Part shown: piece by piece, positions 1 to 8,350 of the stretch
How the letters are laid out: each line of letters starts with the position of its first letter
Position numbering within the stretch: position 1 is the stretch's first letter
Assembly (NCBI RefSeq): GCF_005889735.1
Contig: NZ_VCKY01000098.1
Location: 1 to 37,385, forward strand
Origin: Nonomuraea turkmeniaca
Lineage (GTDB): Bacteria; Actinomycetota; Actinomycetes; Streptosporangiales; Streptosporangiaceae
DNA length: 37,385 nt
Reading direction: 5' to 3'
Position numbers and translations under genes: made by a program
Notes under the pieces: model-generated
The model's input: only the letters and a program-made list of their open reading frames with translations
Databases searched by the model: none
What the model was told of the DNA's origin: nothing

Positions 1-139
1 TCGCCTGCGTACGGCTGGCGGTATGGGAGAATTTCAACTTACGAGGTGTCCTTTGCAGCGGGCGATGGAAGCGTAGAGAACTCCCATCCTCCCAGTTCAG
101 GGGACACCTCACTTCATTTCGCTAACCTCGCTTCGGACT

Positions 140-499
140 TCACGCCGTGGATAGAGGCTGAGGATTCGGCCCGCCGCCTACGAGTTGGCCAGGGGGCAGC
201 TCCAAACTCCCGCCAGGGATCGTGGCCTTGGAGACCCAGGCGGGTGCCTGCACGGAGAGGAGCCTGTCGGGCTGGGCACGATGACTGATCAGGGTCACGT
301 AGAGGGGGGCCTTGGATCCAGGGGCCAGGGGGACTGCCGGAGGCGCCCCGAGCACGAAGGCGTTTCTGATCATGATGTTGTTGAAGGTCTCGTTCGCTCC
401 CACATTGGGCGCGAACTCCTCGGTGCTGACGCCTGGATCCTCGCTCCCACACGCGCCCAGCACCAGGAGAAGCGCCAGGACGAACGTCGGCAGTTTCAT
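140..499 (-). CDS. PCu(A)C-like secreted lipoprotein, C-terminally short
   Basis: This 119-residue protein begins with a lipoprotein signal: Lys2, a hydrophobic stretch over residues 5-14 and a lipobox LGAC with Cys17 as the lipidation site, so it should sit on the outer face of the membrane. The mature part (NAFVLGAP, then APLYVTL and DRLLSVQAP) resembles the beta-sandwich fold of actinobacterial PCu(A)C/DUF461 proteins, which are associated with copper delivery. I do not see the full His/Met copper motif of proteobacterial members. The family is usually about 150-190 residues. Here the reading frame ends just after LPPGQ with the final strands missing, which suggests a frameshift or truncation near 150-180. 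It is divergent from the FAS1 gene at 756. The family call is moderate and copper binding is inference. Confidence 0.6.
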   Translation of the reverse strand: MKLPTFVLALLLVLGACGSEDPGVSTEEFAPNVGANETFNNIMIRNAFVLGAPPAVPLAPGSKAPLYVTLISHRAQPDRLLSVQAPAWVSKATIPGGSLELPPGQLVGGGPNPQPLSTA

Positions 500-755
500 G
501 CCCTTCTCCCATCCCGCTGCAGGTATGCGCTCGCTGTTTCGCGGCCCCGGTTACCCCTTGAACGCGCGGGTAACCCTGCATGGGCACAACGCGTGCTCTA
601 GGCCCAACAGGGAGTTTGGATCGCCATGTCCGGGGCGACACTCAACAGCTTCTTGAGCTCGTTTGCCCTGTTCATGGCCTCTATGCACGGTCTTGGCGGC
701 GATCCTGGAGTGGACAGAGTCACAGCCTGGTTCCACCGGACTGGGAGGGATCACC

Positions 756-1376
756 GTGAAACGCATGCTTCTCGCGGCGGCCTTGGCGCTTGCCGCAACC
801 GTGACCGGCGCCGCCGGCGCATCCGCTGCCTCGCCCGCACCCTCGCCAGAGATTTCGCCACCCTCTCCCGACATCTCTCCGCCGGTGCCTCCAGACCTGT
901 CACCCTCACCCGAAGGCAGCCCGTTCGGGGCCGGATGTGCCGCGATCGAGAACACCTTCGCAGGCATCGCCGGCCAGCCGGTCGGGACCGCGATCTCTGA
1001 GGTGCCCGACTTGTCCACGCTGGCGGACGCAGTGGAAGAAGCCGGTCTGGCTGACCGCCTGAACTCCGCCAAGGACATCACGGTCTTCGCGCCGAACAAC
1101 GAGGCCTTCGAGGCCATCCCGCAGGAGAGACGAGACGCGGTCATGGCGGACAAGGAACAGCTCACCAGGATCTTGTCCTACCACGTGGTGGAGGGCAAGA
1201 AGGCGCCCGCCGACCTGGAGGACGGCACCACCCTCAAGACCCTCCAGGGCCGTGAGCTGACCGTGAAGGGCTCCGGGGACGATCTTACGATCAACGACGC
1301 GAAAGTGGTCTGCGGCAACATCCCGACGTCCAATGCCACTGTGTACGTCATCGACAAGGTGCTCATGCCCGAGTAG
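756..1376 (+). CDS. secreted fasciclin (FAS1) domain protein
   Basis: The product is 206 residues. GTG at 756 is chosen because GGAGGGA lies a few bases upstream and the protein then opens with a clean signal peptide (basic KR, hydrophobic stretch, cleavage near ASAAS). A Pro/Ser-rich linker follows (about residues 26-55), then one FAS1 domain over roughly residues 60-206. The domain has the typical elements: TAISEVPDLSTLADAVEEAGL, ITVFAPNNEAFEAIP, LSYHVVEGK and a terminal VYVIDKVLMP. Secreted FAS1 proteins such as MPT70 are thought to act in adhesion or matrix contacts; the ligand here is unknown. The gene appears intact and is followed by a strong hairpin at 1402-1453. Confidence 0.85.
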   Translation: MKRMLLAAALALAATVTGAAGASAASPAPSPEISPPSPDISPPVPPDLSPSPEGSPFGAGCAAIENTFAGIAGQPVGTAISEVPDLSTLADAVEEAGLADRLNSAKDITVFAPNNEAFEAIPQERRDAVMADKEQLTRILSYHVVEGKKAPADLEDGTTLKTLQGRELTVKGSGDDLTINDAKVVCGNIPTSNATVYVIDKVLMPE

Positions 1377-1401
1377 CGAGCCAGCGCATGTCGGAGGGTG
1401 G

Positions 1402-1453
1402 AGAGCACGATCCGGCGAAGCGAGTCCGACGCTGGGCTTCGGGATCGTGCTCT
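1402..1453 (+). terminator. strong hairpin downstream of FAS1 gene
   Basis: A 12-bp perfect inverted repeat, AGAGCACGATCC at 1402-1413 and its complement at 1442-1453, encloses an inner 6-bp stem (CGAAGC 1416-1421 with GCTTCG 1436-1441). It begins 25 bp after the FAS1 stop codon. No T-run follows, which is common for actinobacterial terminators. A regulatory role is possible but termination is the simplest reading. Confidence 0.5.
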
Positions 1454-1669
1454 TCGCCGCCGGGATGTATGGAGAAGGGTCCCACCGCGGCAAAATCGTG
1501 TTGGATCGGACACACGGGTGGGCCGCAGGTCAGCTTTCTCTCGCCAGGCCCTCGGCGTCGTCCGTCAGGTGGAGGTTTTCTCATCCACGCGGGTCATCCC
1601 GGAAAGGGGTAAGCGCACCAGGGCGCAACCGGAACGGAGCCGTGCAGAGCACGGTGAAGGGAGGCCCTC

Positions 1670-1948
1670 GTGTCTGAAACGTTCCATGCGCAGGACCCTG
1701 ACGGACGGAAAGACGATCTCCGAGGTGTGGTGAGAACCGCGACGTCCCCGCCACCGTCGCGATCGTTCTGGCTCGGCCTGGCACTGGGCATCCTGCTGGC
1801 CGTCGCCACCGCGCTCTTAATCGTGCAAAACGGCGCCTCGGTCGCCCTGCAATGGCTGAACCTGCACTTCACCGCGCCACTGTGGTTGTTCCTGCTGGCA
1901 TTAGCCGTGTCCGGCGCTGTGCTGGCCCTCCTCGGCCTGATGCTGTGA
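1670..1948 (+). CDS. LapA-like (DUF1049) small membrane protein
   Basis: This is a 92-residue protein starting at GTG 1670 with a purine-rich GAAGGGAGG upstream. The first 30 residues are polar and predicted cytoplasmic. Two transmembrane helices follow, about residues 33-53 (FWLGLALGILLAVATALLIV) and 66-92. The intervening QNGASVALQWLNLHFTAPLWLF matches the pattern of LapA/DUF1049 proteins, where an N-x-x-x-V-x-(L/W) turn joins the helices. In enterobacteria LapA takes part in LPS control, but in actinomycetes the family is of unknown function. The protein ends immediately after the second helix, shorter than relatives that carry a basic cytoplasmic tail, so a late truncation is possible. 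Confidence 0.7.
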   Translation: MSETFHAQDPDGRKDDLRGVVRTATSPPPSRSFWLGLALGILLAVATALLIVQNGASVALQWLNLHFTAPLWLFLLALAVSGAVLALLGLML

Positions 1949-2384
1949 AGGCGAAGCCGGACGCAAGCACGCCTTCGCCGGAAGGCGGCCCACGACCTGC
2001 GAACGATGACAGGGAACTTGCCTCCTAAGGACCCGGAAGAACCGGGACGCAGACAGGCGCCTTGACCGCAAGGCTGTGGGGATTGCGGGCCCCAGCATAA
2101 GAGTGAACTGTCCGGCCGGCCGCGCTGCGTATCTCGCCAACCGGGCCGGGCAGGGAGGCCTGCGGCTGTGCTGGGGCGAGACCGGCCAGATGGCAATGGG
2201 CATATTTCGCGCTGGCCGACGCCGGGGTTGACCTGCGCGGCGGATTGCTGGCCTCGCCTATGCCGCCTTGATTGCCCACGTCAAAGACGGCGTTTCACCG
2301 CCTCACTGGCCGCGGCCCGCGCCCCCGAGACGACGATCTGCGGTGCTGAACAGGGTGCGGTACGCGGTTACGCAGGCACCGGGG
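1949..2384. other. intergenic region without recognisable gene
   Basis: The 436 bases between the LapA-like gene and the end of the broken TerC gene contain only short, compositionally unconvincing open frames on both strands. I see no start codon with a good ribosome site, no family-like peptide and no strong repeat. Confidence 0.5.
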
Positions 2385-3399
2385 TCATTCACCCCGGCTC
2401 TCGCGTTCCTGGGAGGCGATCCGCGGCCGGGCGCCCAGGACCGCCCCCGGGTGCGCTCGAGCCGCCGGGTCCCGCCGCACCTTGAGCAGGCTGGCCACAG
2501 TGGTGACGGTCAGCACGCAGCGATGACCATAAGCGACACGAGGGTAGTGATCTCCGGCACTCGCTCATCCAGGCCGTGAGTCCAGTGCAGGACCAGCTTC
2601 ACCCCAATGAACGCCAAGATCAGCGCGAGCCCGCTCGAAAGATAAACCAGGCGGTCCAGCAACCCCGTCACCAGGAAAAACAGCGCCCTCAGCCCGAGCA
2701 GCGCGAACGCGTTGGCCACGAAAACGATGTAGGGCTGCTCCGTCACGCCGAACACGGCAGGGATGGAGTCCAGCGCAAACAGGATGTCGGTGCCGCCTAT
2801 GGCCACCAGCACGATGAACAGCGGAGTGACCATCCACCGCTCGTCATCCCGGGCAGTCAACCGCCCGTCCACGTAGTCGGAGGTAACCGGCAGCCACCGG
2901 CGCGACAAACGGACCAGCGCGTTGTTCTCCACATCCGGATCCTCCTGCCGATGCCGATACAGCTGCACCGCCGTCCACAGCAGCAGCAACCCGAAGATCA
3001 GAAACATGAGGAGAACAGCGACAGCAACACCGCCCCGGCCGCGATGAAGATAGCTCGCAGGATCAGGGCGGCGATGATGCCGAAGGTCAGCACCTTGCGC
3101 TGGTGCGCCTGCGGCACCGCGAACGTCGACATGATGATCACGAAGACGAACAGATTGTCAACCGACAGGCTCTTCTCCACGATGTATCCGGCGAAATACT
3201 CGGCACCGTACTCCCAGCCCACCTGGCCAGCGAAAACCACACCGAACAGCACCGCCACGACGATGTAGAACACCGACCAGGCCGTCGCCTCGCCGAAACC
3301 CGCCACGTGCGGACGGACCGTAGCCAGCACCAGATCCAGCGCCAGCAACCCCACGATCACACCGACCGTCAAGGCCCAGCCCACCGCCGTGACCTCCAC
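2385..3399 (-). pseudogene. TerC-family membrane protein, two frameshifts
   Basis: TerC proteins are multi-pass membrane proteins linked to tellurite resistance and metal (Mn) export. GTG 3399 follows a GGAGGTGCT ribosome site. The first 125 residues read normally and contain the SLSVDNLFVF motif. The frame breaks at about 3005 (LLSLFS before the break, MFLIFGLLLLWTA after it in another frame). The second part runs through the conserved GGTDILFALDSIPAVFG motif to LVSLMVIAA, then breaks again near 2517. A third frame continues as VLTVTTVASLLKVRRDP to a TGA at 2385. Both breaks are consistent with a missing base. Without them the protein would be about 335 residues, normal for the family. A second, truncated TerC copy lies at 15169-15882. 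Either it is a recent pseudogene or the sequence has indel errors. Confidence 0.8.
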
Positions 3400-3514
3400 A
3401 GCACCTCCATGAATCTCCGCGGGCCTCTCTTGCGAACGGGTGCCACCGCACGGACGATCCTCGCGCCGCCCGGAGCCGCTGCGTCCGGTGGCCCTAGTCC
3501 GGTGTGGCGGTGCC

Positions 3515-3757
3515 CTAACTTGAGGTTGTGAGCAGGAGCCCCACGACTATGAGAATTACCGACACGCATAGCAGGACAGCTATCCGCCACACCTGCCCGG
3601 GCACAGCGTGGACCTTTCGACATGCCTCGCCGAAGAGCAGCATGCTGGTTTCGTCTTGATGCGGTCTGGCGAGGAGGGCATCGAGATCGGGATCTTCAAA
3701 GGCGAGTCGCTCCTCGATCTCTTCAAGGGCTCGCTGCTCCTCTCTGGAGAGTCTCAT
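3515..3757 (-). CDS. DUF3040 small membrane protein
   Basis: The product is 80 residues. ATG 3757 is preferred over the in-frame GTG at 3766 because a GAGGTG site sits about 6 bases upstream and family members begin M-x-LS-x-x-E. The N-terminal third is an acidic helix (REEQRALEEIEERLAFEDPDLDALLA) typical of DUF3040. A polar linker follows, and one hydrophobic helix over residues about 59-76 (WRIAVLLCVSVILIVVGLLL) ends the protein. DUF3040 proteins are actinobacterial membrane proteins of unknown function. A paralogue lies at 18782-19075. Upstream is a 689-bp gene-free region rich in hairpins. Confidence 0.75.
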   Translation of the reverse strand: MRLSREEQRALEEIEERLAFEDPDLDALLARPHQDETSMLLFGEACRKVHAVPGQVWRIAVLLCVSVILIVVGLLLTTSS

Positions 3758-3960
3758 CTCGATCACCTCGTGTCAGTGTCTACGGGGCAGCCCCAGGATC
3801 GGTGCGGGGTGGTCGATCCTGCTGGATGGCGCGCGACGCCCTTCATTCGCCCCCCTTGCCCGGGATCCGCAATCTCATACCGGCAGGCCAGGCCCTGGCA
3901 CTGCGCGGCCTGGAAGGCAGCCGACGCCGGTAACTCCTCGGTGGTGGCGGCTGCCCGTCG

Positions 3961-4121
3961 TACCGCTTCGCGGTATGTCAGCGTGATTGACAGATTGCCG
4001 GTCGTCGGCAGGTAGGCGCCCTTCGGCGTTACCGGGGGCGGCCCTTGCCCTCAGCCCACGGGTGACGAAAGCGTGGTGATGCGGGCATCTCCGCGGTTGG
4101 CCCCGGAAGCCGCGGAGATGC
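3961..4121. repeat. cluster of four inverted repeats
   Basis: Hairpin 1 is TACCGC/GCGGTA with a 3-nt loop at 3961-3975. Hairpin 2 is TTGCCG-GTCGT-CGGCA at 3995-4011. Hairpin 3 is GGTA-g-GCGCC pairing with GGCGTTACC at 4011-4033. Hairpin 4 is a perfect 12-bp stem, GCATCTCCGCGG at 4085-4096 with its complement at 4110-4121 around a 13-nt loop. No ORF explains them. They could be a structured RNA, overlapping operators or protein-binding sites. Confidence 0.55.
3995..4011. promoter_or_regulatory. palindrome TTGCCG-N5-CGGCA(g)
   Basis: This is one of four sites sharing TTGCCG, a 5-bp spacer and CGGCAA. Here the last base of the right arm is G instead of A. It lies 238 bp upstream of the DUF3040 start and 436 bp upstream of the STAS start, so its target is unclear. 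Confidence 0.4.
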
Positions 4122-4446
4122 ACGTCCATCGTGTGTGCCGGGGTCTACGCCTGGAACGGCGAGGGCTGCGACGGCCAGCATCCGTTGATCGTCTGGTTCG
4201 GCTTAGGTGCGAAGGGGTGCGTCCCGCCAAGCGACTGTGAGGTGATCCGATGGCCATCCCGCTGCCTTCTTTCCTGCACACCGGTGACAGCACCAGATCC
4301 CGCGCCCATGCCGAGCAAGCGAGGTGAGACATGATCACAGATCTGGCGTTGAAAGCGAGTCGAGTTCGCCCGCGGTACACAGTCGCGTGTTCATCGTCGT
4401 GGAAGACGCACTCCGGTATGACCTTCCATCCTTCGTGGAGTTCGCT

Positions 4447-4785
4447 ATGGACCAGTTGGACGTCAACGTGGAGCTCAGAGACCGGCACGCCGTGGTGCGG
4501 GTGCGCGGCGCGATCGATCTGACGACCGCCGCGCTGCTCGGCAGCATGCTGGAGAACATTCGGCACCCGGGCGGCGGTTGCCGCGTCGAGGTGGATCTTG
4601 ACCAGGTGTCGTTCATGGACTGTTCCGGGCTGAGCGAACTGCTCCGCGCCAAGCAGCATCTCTGGCGCCAGGGCCGGAGCATCAAGCTCGTCAACTGCTC
4701 ACCTCAAGTCGACCGGCTGCTCGAGATGGCCGGCCTCGACCACCGGCTGGACGCGCCGTGGTACGGACGGGACGCTCGCGCCTAG
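4447..4785 (+). CDS. STAS-domain anti-sigma factor antagonist
   Basis: ATG 4447 follows GGAG with a 6-base gap and gives a 112-residue single-domain protein, the usual size for SpoIIAA/RsbV-type antagonists. The domain reads LDVNVELRDRHAVVRVRGAID, LTTAALLGSMLENI, then VEVDLDQVSFMDCSGLSELLRA. The DCSG motif keeps the serine that is phosphorylated by the partner kinase in the SpoIIAA/RsbV family. Unphosphorylated, such proteins bind the anti-sigma kinase and free the sigma factor. A SigB/SigF-type sigma gene lies 191 bp downstream on the same strand, so a partner-switching link is likely. The cognate kinase is not adjacent; only a kinase remnant is seen at 19605-19870. Confidence 0.85.
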   Translation: MDQLDVNVELRDRHAVVRVRGAIDLTTAALLGSMLENIRHPGGGCRVEVDLDQVSFMDCSGLSELLRAKQHLWRQGRSIKLVNCSPQVDRLLEMAGLDHRLDAPWYGRDARA

Positions 4786-4862
4786 CCCTAGCGCCTCGTG
4801 CCGGAAAGCGCTCTGGCGTCGATCAGCGTAAACCAACCAGCCCCAGCGCCCGGCAGGCCGAC

Positions 4863-4887
4863 GATGTTGCCGTTGTGCGGCAACATC
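4863..4887. promoter_or_regulatory. perfect 10-bp palindrome ahead of sigma gene
   Basis: GATGTTGCCG at 4863-4872 and CGGCAACATC at 4878-4887 flank the 5-nt spacer TTGTG. The core is TTGCCG-N5-CGGCAA, as near the K+ channel and CBS genes. It sits 89 bp before the sigma-factor start and 78 bp after the STAS stop. It may be an operator for the sigma gene or a terminator hairpin of STAS; no T-run follows, and the shared motif favours an operator. Confidence 0.45.
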
Positions 4888-4976
4888 CTGCCCATCGAGG
4901 CTGCAACCGGTAGCCCTAGTCTCATACCGCGTTCTCCCGGCAGTCTTCAGGTTGGGGACAACAGCCGGGAGGTGAG

Positions 4977-5786
4977 ATGGTGCTGGAGAAAACTGCTGTG
5001 ACCGTCCGGACGTCGCGGTGTGGAAAGGCGGATTGGGCAGACCCTGACGAGAAGCGGATGTTCGAGCATCTGGCCGGACTTTCCTCCCGTCATCCCCACC
5101 GGGAGTGGCTCCGGCAGGAGCTCGCCCGTCGACATCAAGGGCTGGTCGAAGCGTTGGCCTGGCGCTTCAGGTACCGCGGAGAGCCTGTGGAGGATCTCAT
5201 CCAGTCCGGCAATATCGGCCTGGTGAAGGCCATCGACAGGTTCGACATCAGCCGCGGCAACACGTTCACCGTGTACGCGGTCCCGCTGATCTTGGGTGAG
5301 ATCCGGCGGCACTTCCGCGACATGGGGTGGGCGGTTCACGTGCCACGGCGCGTGCAGGACCTGAAGATCCTGATCCACAACGCGGTGGACGAGCTCACGC
5401 AGCAGCTCGGACGCCGTCCGACCGTGCAGGAGTTGGCCGAGAACCTCGACGTGGACGTGGCCGATGTCGCCGAAGGACTAAGGGCAGACAGGGTCTACAG
5501 CTGCTTGTCTCTTGACGTCATGCTGAGCCAAGAGGACACCCGGCCACAGCCGACGGCGTCCGATGCCCAGGAGGATGAGCGGCTCGACCTGGTCATCGAG
5601 CGGGAGATGATCTGGCCGCTGCTGGGCGCCCTCCCTGACCGGGAACGCACGGTGTTGTTGTTGCGCTTCTACGGCAACCAGACCCAGTCGGAGATCGCCC
5701 AACAGTTGGGACTCTCCCAGGTTCACGTGTCCCGATTGCAGGCAAGGGCCTGCTCTCACCTGCGTGAGCAACTGCACGCCGCGTGA
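4977..5786 (+). CDS. SigB/SigF/SigG-family RNA polymerase sigma factor
   Basis: The product is 269 residues, with ATG 4977 immediately after a strong GGGAGGTGAG site. Region 2 is clear: LVEALAWRFRYRGEPVEDLIQSGNIGLVKAIDRFD, then FTVYAVPLILGEIRRHFRD, which is the 2.1-2.4 core of group 3 sigma factors. Region 3 follows (VPRRVQDLKILIHNAVDEL and RRPTVQELAENLDV). Region 4 is at about residues 205-265: LPDRERTVLLLRFYGNQTQSEIAQQLGLSQVHVSRL contains the helix-turn-helix. Such factors drive general stress or developmental regulons and are held by anti-sigma kinases. The neighbouring STAS gene supports partner-switching control. The gene is intact. Confidence 0.9.
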   Translation: MVLEKTAVTVRTSRCGKADWADPDEKRMFEHLAGLSSRHPHREWLRQELARRHQGLVEALAWRFRYRGEPVEDLIQSGNIGLVKAIDRFDISRGNTFTVYAVPLILGEIRRHFRDMGWAVHVPRRVQDLKILIHNAVDELTQQLGRRPTVQELAENLDVDVADVAEGLRADRVYSCLSLDVMLSQEDTRPQPTASDAQEDERLDLVIEREMIWPLLGALPDRERTVLLLRFYGNQTQSEIAQQLGLSQVHVSRLQARACSHLREQLHAA

Positions 5787-5906
5787 GAGCCGGTGTGACC
5801 TGAACACCTAGCTGGAGCGCTTGCGGCGACCGACATGAGGCGGCCGGCGTTTCCAGCCCGGTCGCAGGAGGACGAGGGCCCGCCTGCCGTACAACTTGGA
5901 GTGTTC

Positions 5907-7304
5907 ATGACTGGCCCCGCGCGTCGCGCACCCCGCCTGTTCGGGCGGCGCTCTTGGGCTGAGGCCCGTCGCATCGCCGACATTCTCCGCCAGGAGACCA
6001 TCGGCGGGGGCCTGCTGCTGGCGGGTGCGGCACTGGCCATGGCATGGGCCAACTCTCCATGGTCAGCCGCCTACGAACAGGTGCGCGCCTACACGATCGG
6101 CCCCACCTGGTTGCACCTGAACCTCGACATGGCGACCTGGGCCGCCGACGGGCTACTGGCCATCTTCTTCTTCGTGGCCGGCCTGGAGCTCAAACGAGAA
6201 TTCGTCGCCGGAGATCTGCGCCCGCCGCGGCGGGCCGCGGTACCGGTCGCCGCCGCCCTCGGCGGTGTGATCGTCCCAGCCGCGCTCTACTTGCTGATCA
6301 ACCGGAACATCCAGGGCGCCGCCGCCGGATGGGCGATCCCCACCGCCACCGACATCGCCTTCGCGCTGGCGGTGCTCGCGGTGATCGGCCGATTCCTGCC
6401 CGCGGCGCTACGCACGTTCCTGCTCACCCTGGCCGTGGTCGACGACCTGCTGGCGATCGTCATCATCGCCGTCTTCTACACCAGCTACCTCGCGCCGATC
6501 CCGTTGCTGGCCGCGCTGCTGCCGTTGGCGATCTTCACCGCGCTGGTGCAGCGCCGGGTACGGTCCTGGTGGCTGCTGCTGCCGCTGGCTGTGACGGTCT
6601 GGGGCCTGGTACACGCCTCCGGCGTGCACGCCACCGTCGCCGGCGTGCTGCTGGGCTTCGCCGTGCCCGTCATGCGCCGCCGGCGCACCGGCGGCCCCGA
6701 AACCGGTCCGGGGCTGGCCGAGCACTTCGAGCACCGCTTCCGGCCGCTCTCGGCCGGGGTGGCGGTGCCCCTGTTCGCGTTCCTGTCGGCGGGCGTGCAC
6801 CTGGGCGGGCTGGACGGTGCCGCCACCGCCCTGAGCAACCCGGTCGCCATCGGCATCGTCGTCGGCCTGGTCGTCGGCAAACACATCGGCATCATGGCCG
6901 CGACCTGGCTGGTGGCCCGCTTTACCCGGGCCCACCTCGACGAGGGGCTGAGCTGGGTGGACGTGCTGGGCCTGTCGATCCTGGCCGGTATCGGCTTCAC
7001 GGTGTCGCTGCTCATCGGCGAGCTGGCCTTCGGCGCCGCAGCCGAACGCGGCGACTACGTCAAGATCGCCGTGCTCAGCGGCTCGGTCATCGCGGCGCTG
7101 CTGGCGGCGGTAATCCTTCGCCTGCGCAACCGCGCCTACCGGCACCTGCACGAGGCCGAAACCGCGGACCAAGACCGTGACAGCATTCCAGATGTCTATC
7201 AGGACCGCGACCGTGTCGACCGCGCTCCCGGCCATCATGTCGACCGCGCCGACTACGGCCGCGTAGACCATGCACGGCGGAGGCGGCGGAACAGGCCCGC
7301 GTGA
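5907..7304 (+). CDS. nhaA: Na+/H+ antiporter NhaA
   Basis: ATG 5907 follows TTGGAG at a good distance and gives 465 residues; an in-frame ATG at 5835 would only add an unconserved leader. The protein has the NhaA features: ETIGGGLLLAGAALAMAWANSP at the start, GLLAIFFFVAGLELKREF, TATDIAFALAVLA with Asp149, and LAVVDDLLAI with the tandem aspartates D179-D180 that bind Na+ and protons in this family. About a dozen hydrophobic helices run to residue 415. A charged tail of about 50 residues (many D, R, H) follows and is not typical. NhaA exchanges internal Na+ for external H+ and supports alkaline and salt tolerance. It converges with the K+ channel gene two bases away and is intact. Confidence 0.93.
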   Translation: MTGPARRAPRLFGRRSWAEARRIADILRQETIGGGLLLAGAALAMAWANSPWSAAYEQVRAYTIGPTWLHLNLDMATWAADGLLAIFFFVAGLELKREFVAGDLRPPRRAAVPVAAALGGVIVPAALYLLINRNIQGAAAGWAIPTATDIAFALAVLAVIGRFLPAALRTFLLTLAVVDDLLAIVIIAVFYTSYLAPIPLLAALLPLAIFTALVQRRVRSWWLLLPLAVTVWGLVHASGVHATVAGVLLGFAVPVMRRRRTGGPETGPGLAEHFEHRFRPLSAGVAVPLFAFLSAGVHLGGLDGAATALSNPVAIGIVVGLVVGKHIGIMAATWLVARFTRAHLDEGLSWVDVLGLSILAGIGFTVSLLIGELAFGAAAERGDYVKIAVLSGSVIAALLAAVILRLRNRAYRHLHEAETADQDRDSIPDVYQDRDRVDRAPGHHVDRADYGRVDHARRRRRNRPA

Positions 7305-7306
7305 CC

Positions 7307-8197
7307 TCAGCCCTTGACCAACGCGCGGCCATGATCGCCGGCGTAGGCGTCGAAGATCTCCAGCGTTGTCCCACCGACATGGAGAAATCGTTGATCGAGG
7401 ATGACGGCGAGGTCGTCCAGCGCGTGCACGAGCGTCGTGGCGCTGAGGCGGACGTCGTCCCGCGACGATGCCTGCCCACATTCCGCCAGGTCGACGGCAT
7501 ACCCGATCATCGCCGCCAGTGAGGCATCGTCATCGCCTTCATGGAAGTAGTAGCTTTCGGCGTACTGGACGAGGTCGACACGGGTTTGCACAACTTTGGT
7601 AGCCACGTCATACAGCAGGCTGGCGCCGAAGGAAAACTCCGGCTGGACGAGCCGGCTCGTCGCGTGGCTACGGCGCAGGACGGCCAGTTCGATCGCCAGG
7701 CACCTTCTTCGTGTCAGCGCTGGATAGATCTGCAGCACCCAGGAAACGGTCGCCGTCAGGAGGGCGAAGCCGATCATTGCCTGTACTGGCGCCGCGACGC
7801 GCAGCCAGCCTGCTCCCGGAACGATGTCTCCGAAGCCCAGCGTGGCAACGTTGACCAGTGAAAGGTAGAGAGCGTCCAGCAGATCCGTGCGCCGATCTGG
7901 TTGCATGCCGGGCGCGAAGATGAACGCTTCGGGGATGTGCGGCCAGTAGATGAGGGTCCAGCCCAGCACGGCCATCGAGATCCACATGCACACCACCGTC
8001 ACCATGGCCAGCGGTCCGGCAAGGGCCGCGGCCGTCCTCCGTCCACGACGGATGGAGCGCTGGAACATGCGCCAGGCCCCTCTCATGACGAGGCGGCTCA
8101 GGCTGCCGTGGCCCACCGGGTGCCAGAGAGTGTGGAAGATGTCACGCAAAGCGATCATGACGAGCCCGGCACCTGCCGCGGAGACCAACCACTCCAT
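7307..8197 (-). CDS. two-TM potassium channel protein
   Basis: ATG 8197 is preceded by GGGAGAAG and gives 296 residues. An N-terminal hydrophobic segment (residues 3-16) is followed by a basic stretch, a helix at about 58-84, the pore loop with selectivity filter TLGFGD at 119-124 (a variant of TVGYGD), and the inner helix at about 132-150. This is the Ion_trans_2 arrangement. The cytoplasmic C-terminal half has no RCK domain that I recognise and contains several acidic helices. It should conduct K+ across the plasma membrane. A TTGCCG-N5-CGGCAA palindrome lies 37 bp upstream. The gene abuts nhaA tail to tail. Confidence 0.85.
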   Translation of the reverse strand: MEWLVSAAGAGLVMIALRDIFHTLWHPVGHGSLSRLVMRGAWRMFQRSIRRGRRTAAALAGPLAMVTVVCMWISMAVLGWTLIYWPHIPEAFIFAPGMQPDRRTDLLDALYLSLVNVATLGFGDIVPGAGWLRVAAPVQAMIGFALLTATVSWVLQIYPALTRRRCLAIELAVLRRSHATSRLVQPEFSFGASLLYDVATKVVQTRVDLVQYAESYYFHEGDDDASLAAMIGYAVDLAECGQASSRDDVRLSATTLVHALDDLAVILDQRFLHVGGTTLEIFDAYAGDHGRALVKG

Positions 8198-8233
8198 GAC
8201 ACTTCTCCCAGAAACTGACGGCTGCCGCTTTAT

Positions 8234-8250
8234 TTGCCGATCGTCGGCAA
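8234..8250. promoter_or_regulatory. palindromic operator candidate, K+ channel/PucR intergenic
   Basis: TTGCCG-ATCGT-CGGCAA lies in the divergent region, 37 bp upstream of the K+ channel ATG and about 100 bp upstream of the PucR-type start. Symmetry extends outward (TTTGCCGA against TCGGCAAG, with flanking TTA/TAA). Position and symmetry fit a dimeric repressor or activator site controlling the channel gene, the PucR gene or both. Confidence 0.55.
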
Positions 8251-8350
8251 GTAAATCCCGACATATCTGCACATATTCATCTCTACCTTGCTCGATCACA
8301 CTCTTCCGGGTGAACCTAGAACTATGACCGATCACTGGGGTAGGGAACAT

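Larger units (their letters stand above)
3758..4446. other. gene-free divergent region with clustered hairpins
   Basis: This is the 689-bp region between the leftward DUF3040 gene and the rightward STAS gene. I find no convincing coding frame. It holds four inverted repeats within 3961-4121, described separately, one of which matches the palindrome also found near the K+ channel and CBS genes. Confidence 0.55.

Noticed and set aside
42..112. GAGGTGTCC/GGACACCTC inverted repeat near the left edge as transposon ends
   Set aside because: Arms are only 9 bp and there is no transposase or target duplication.
6408..7481. Long minus-strand open frame across nhaA
   Set aside because: High GC creates long antisense frames; the plus-strand product is an unmistakable NhaA and the antisense peptide is low-complexity with no ribosome site.
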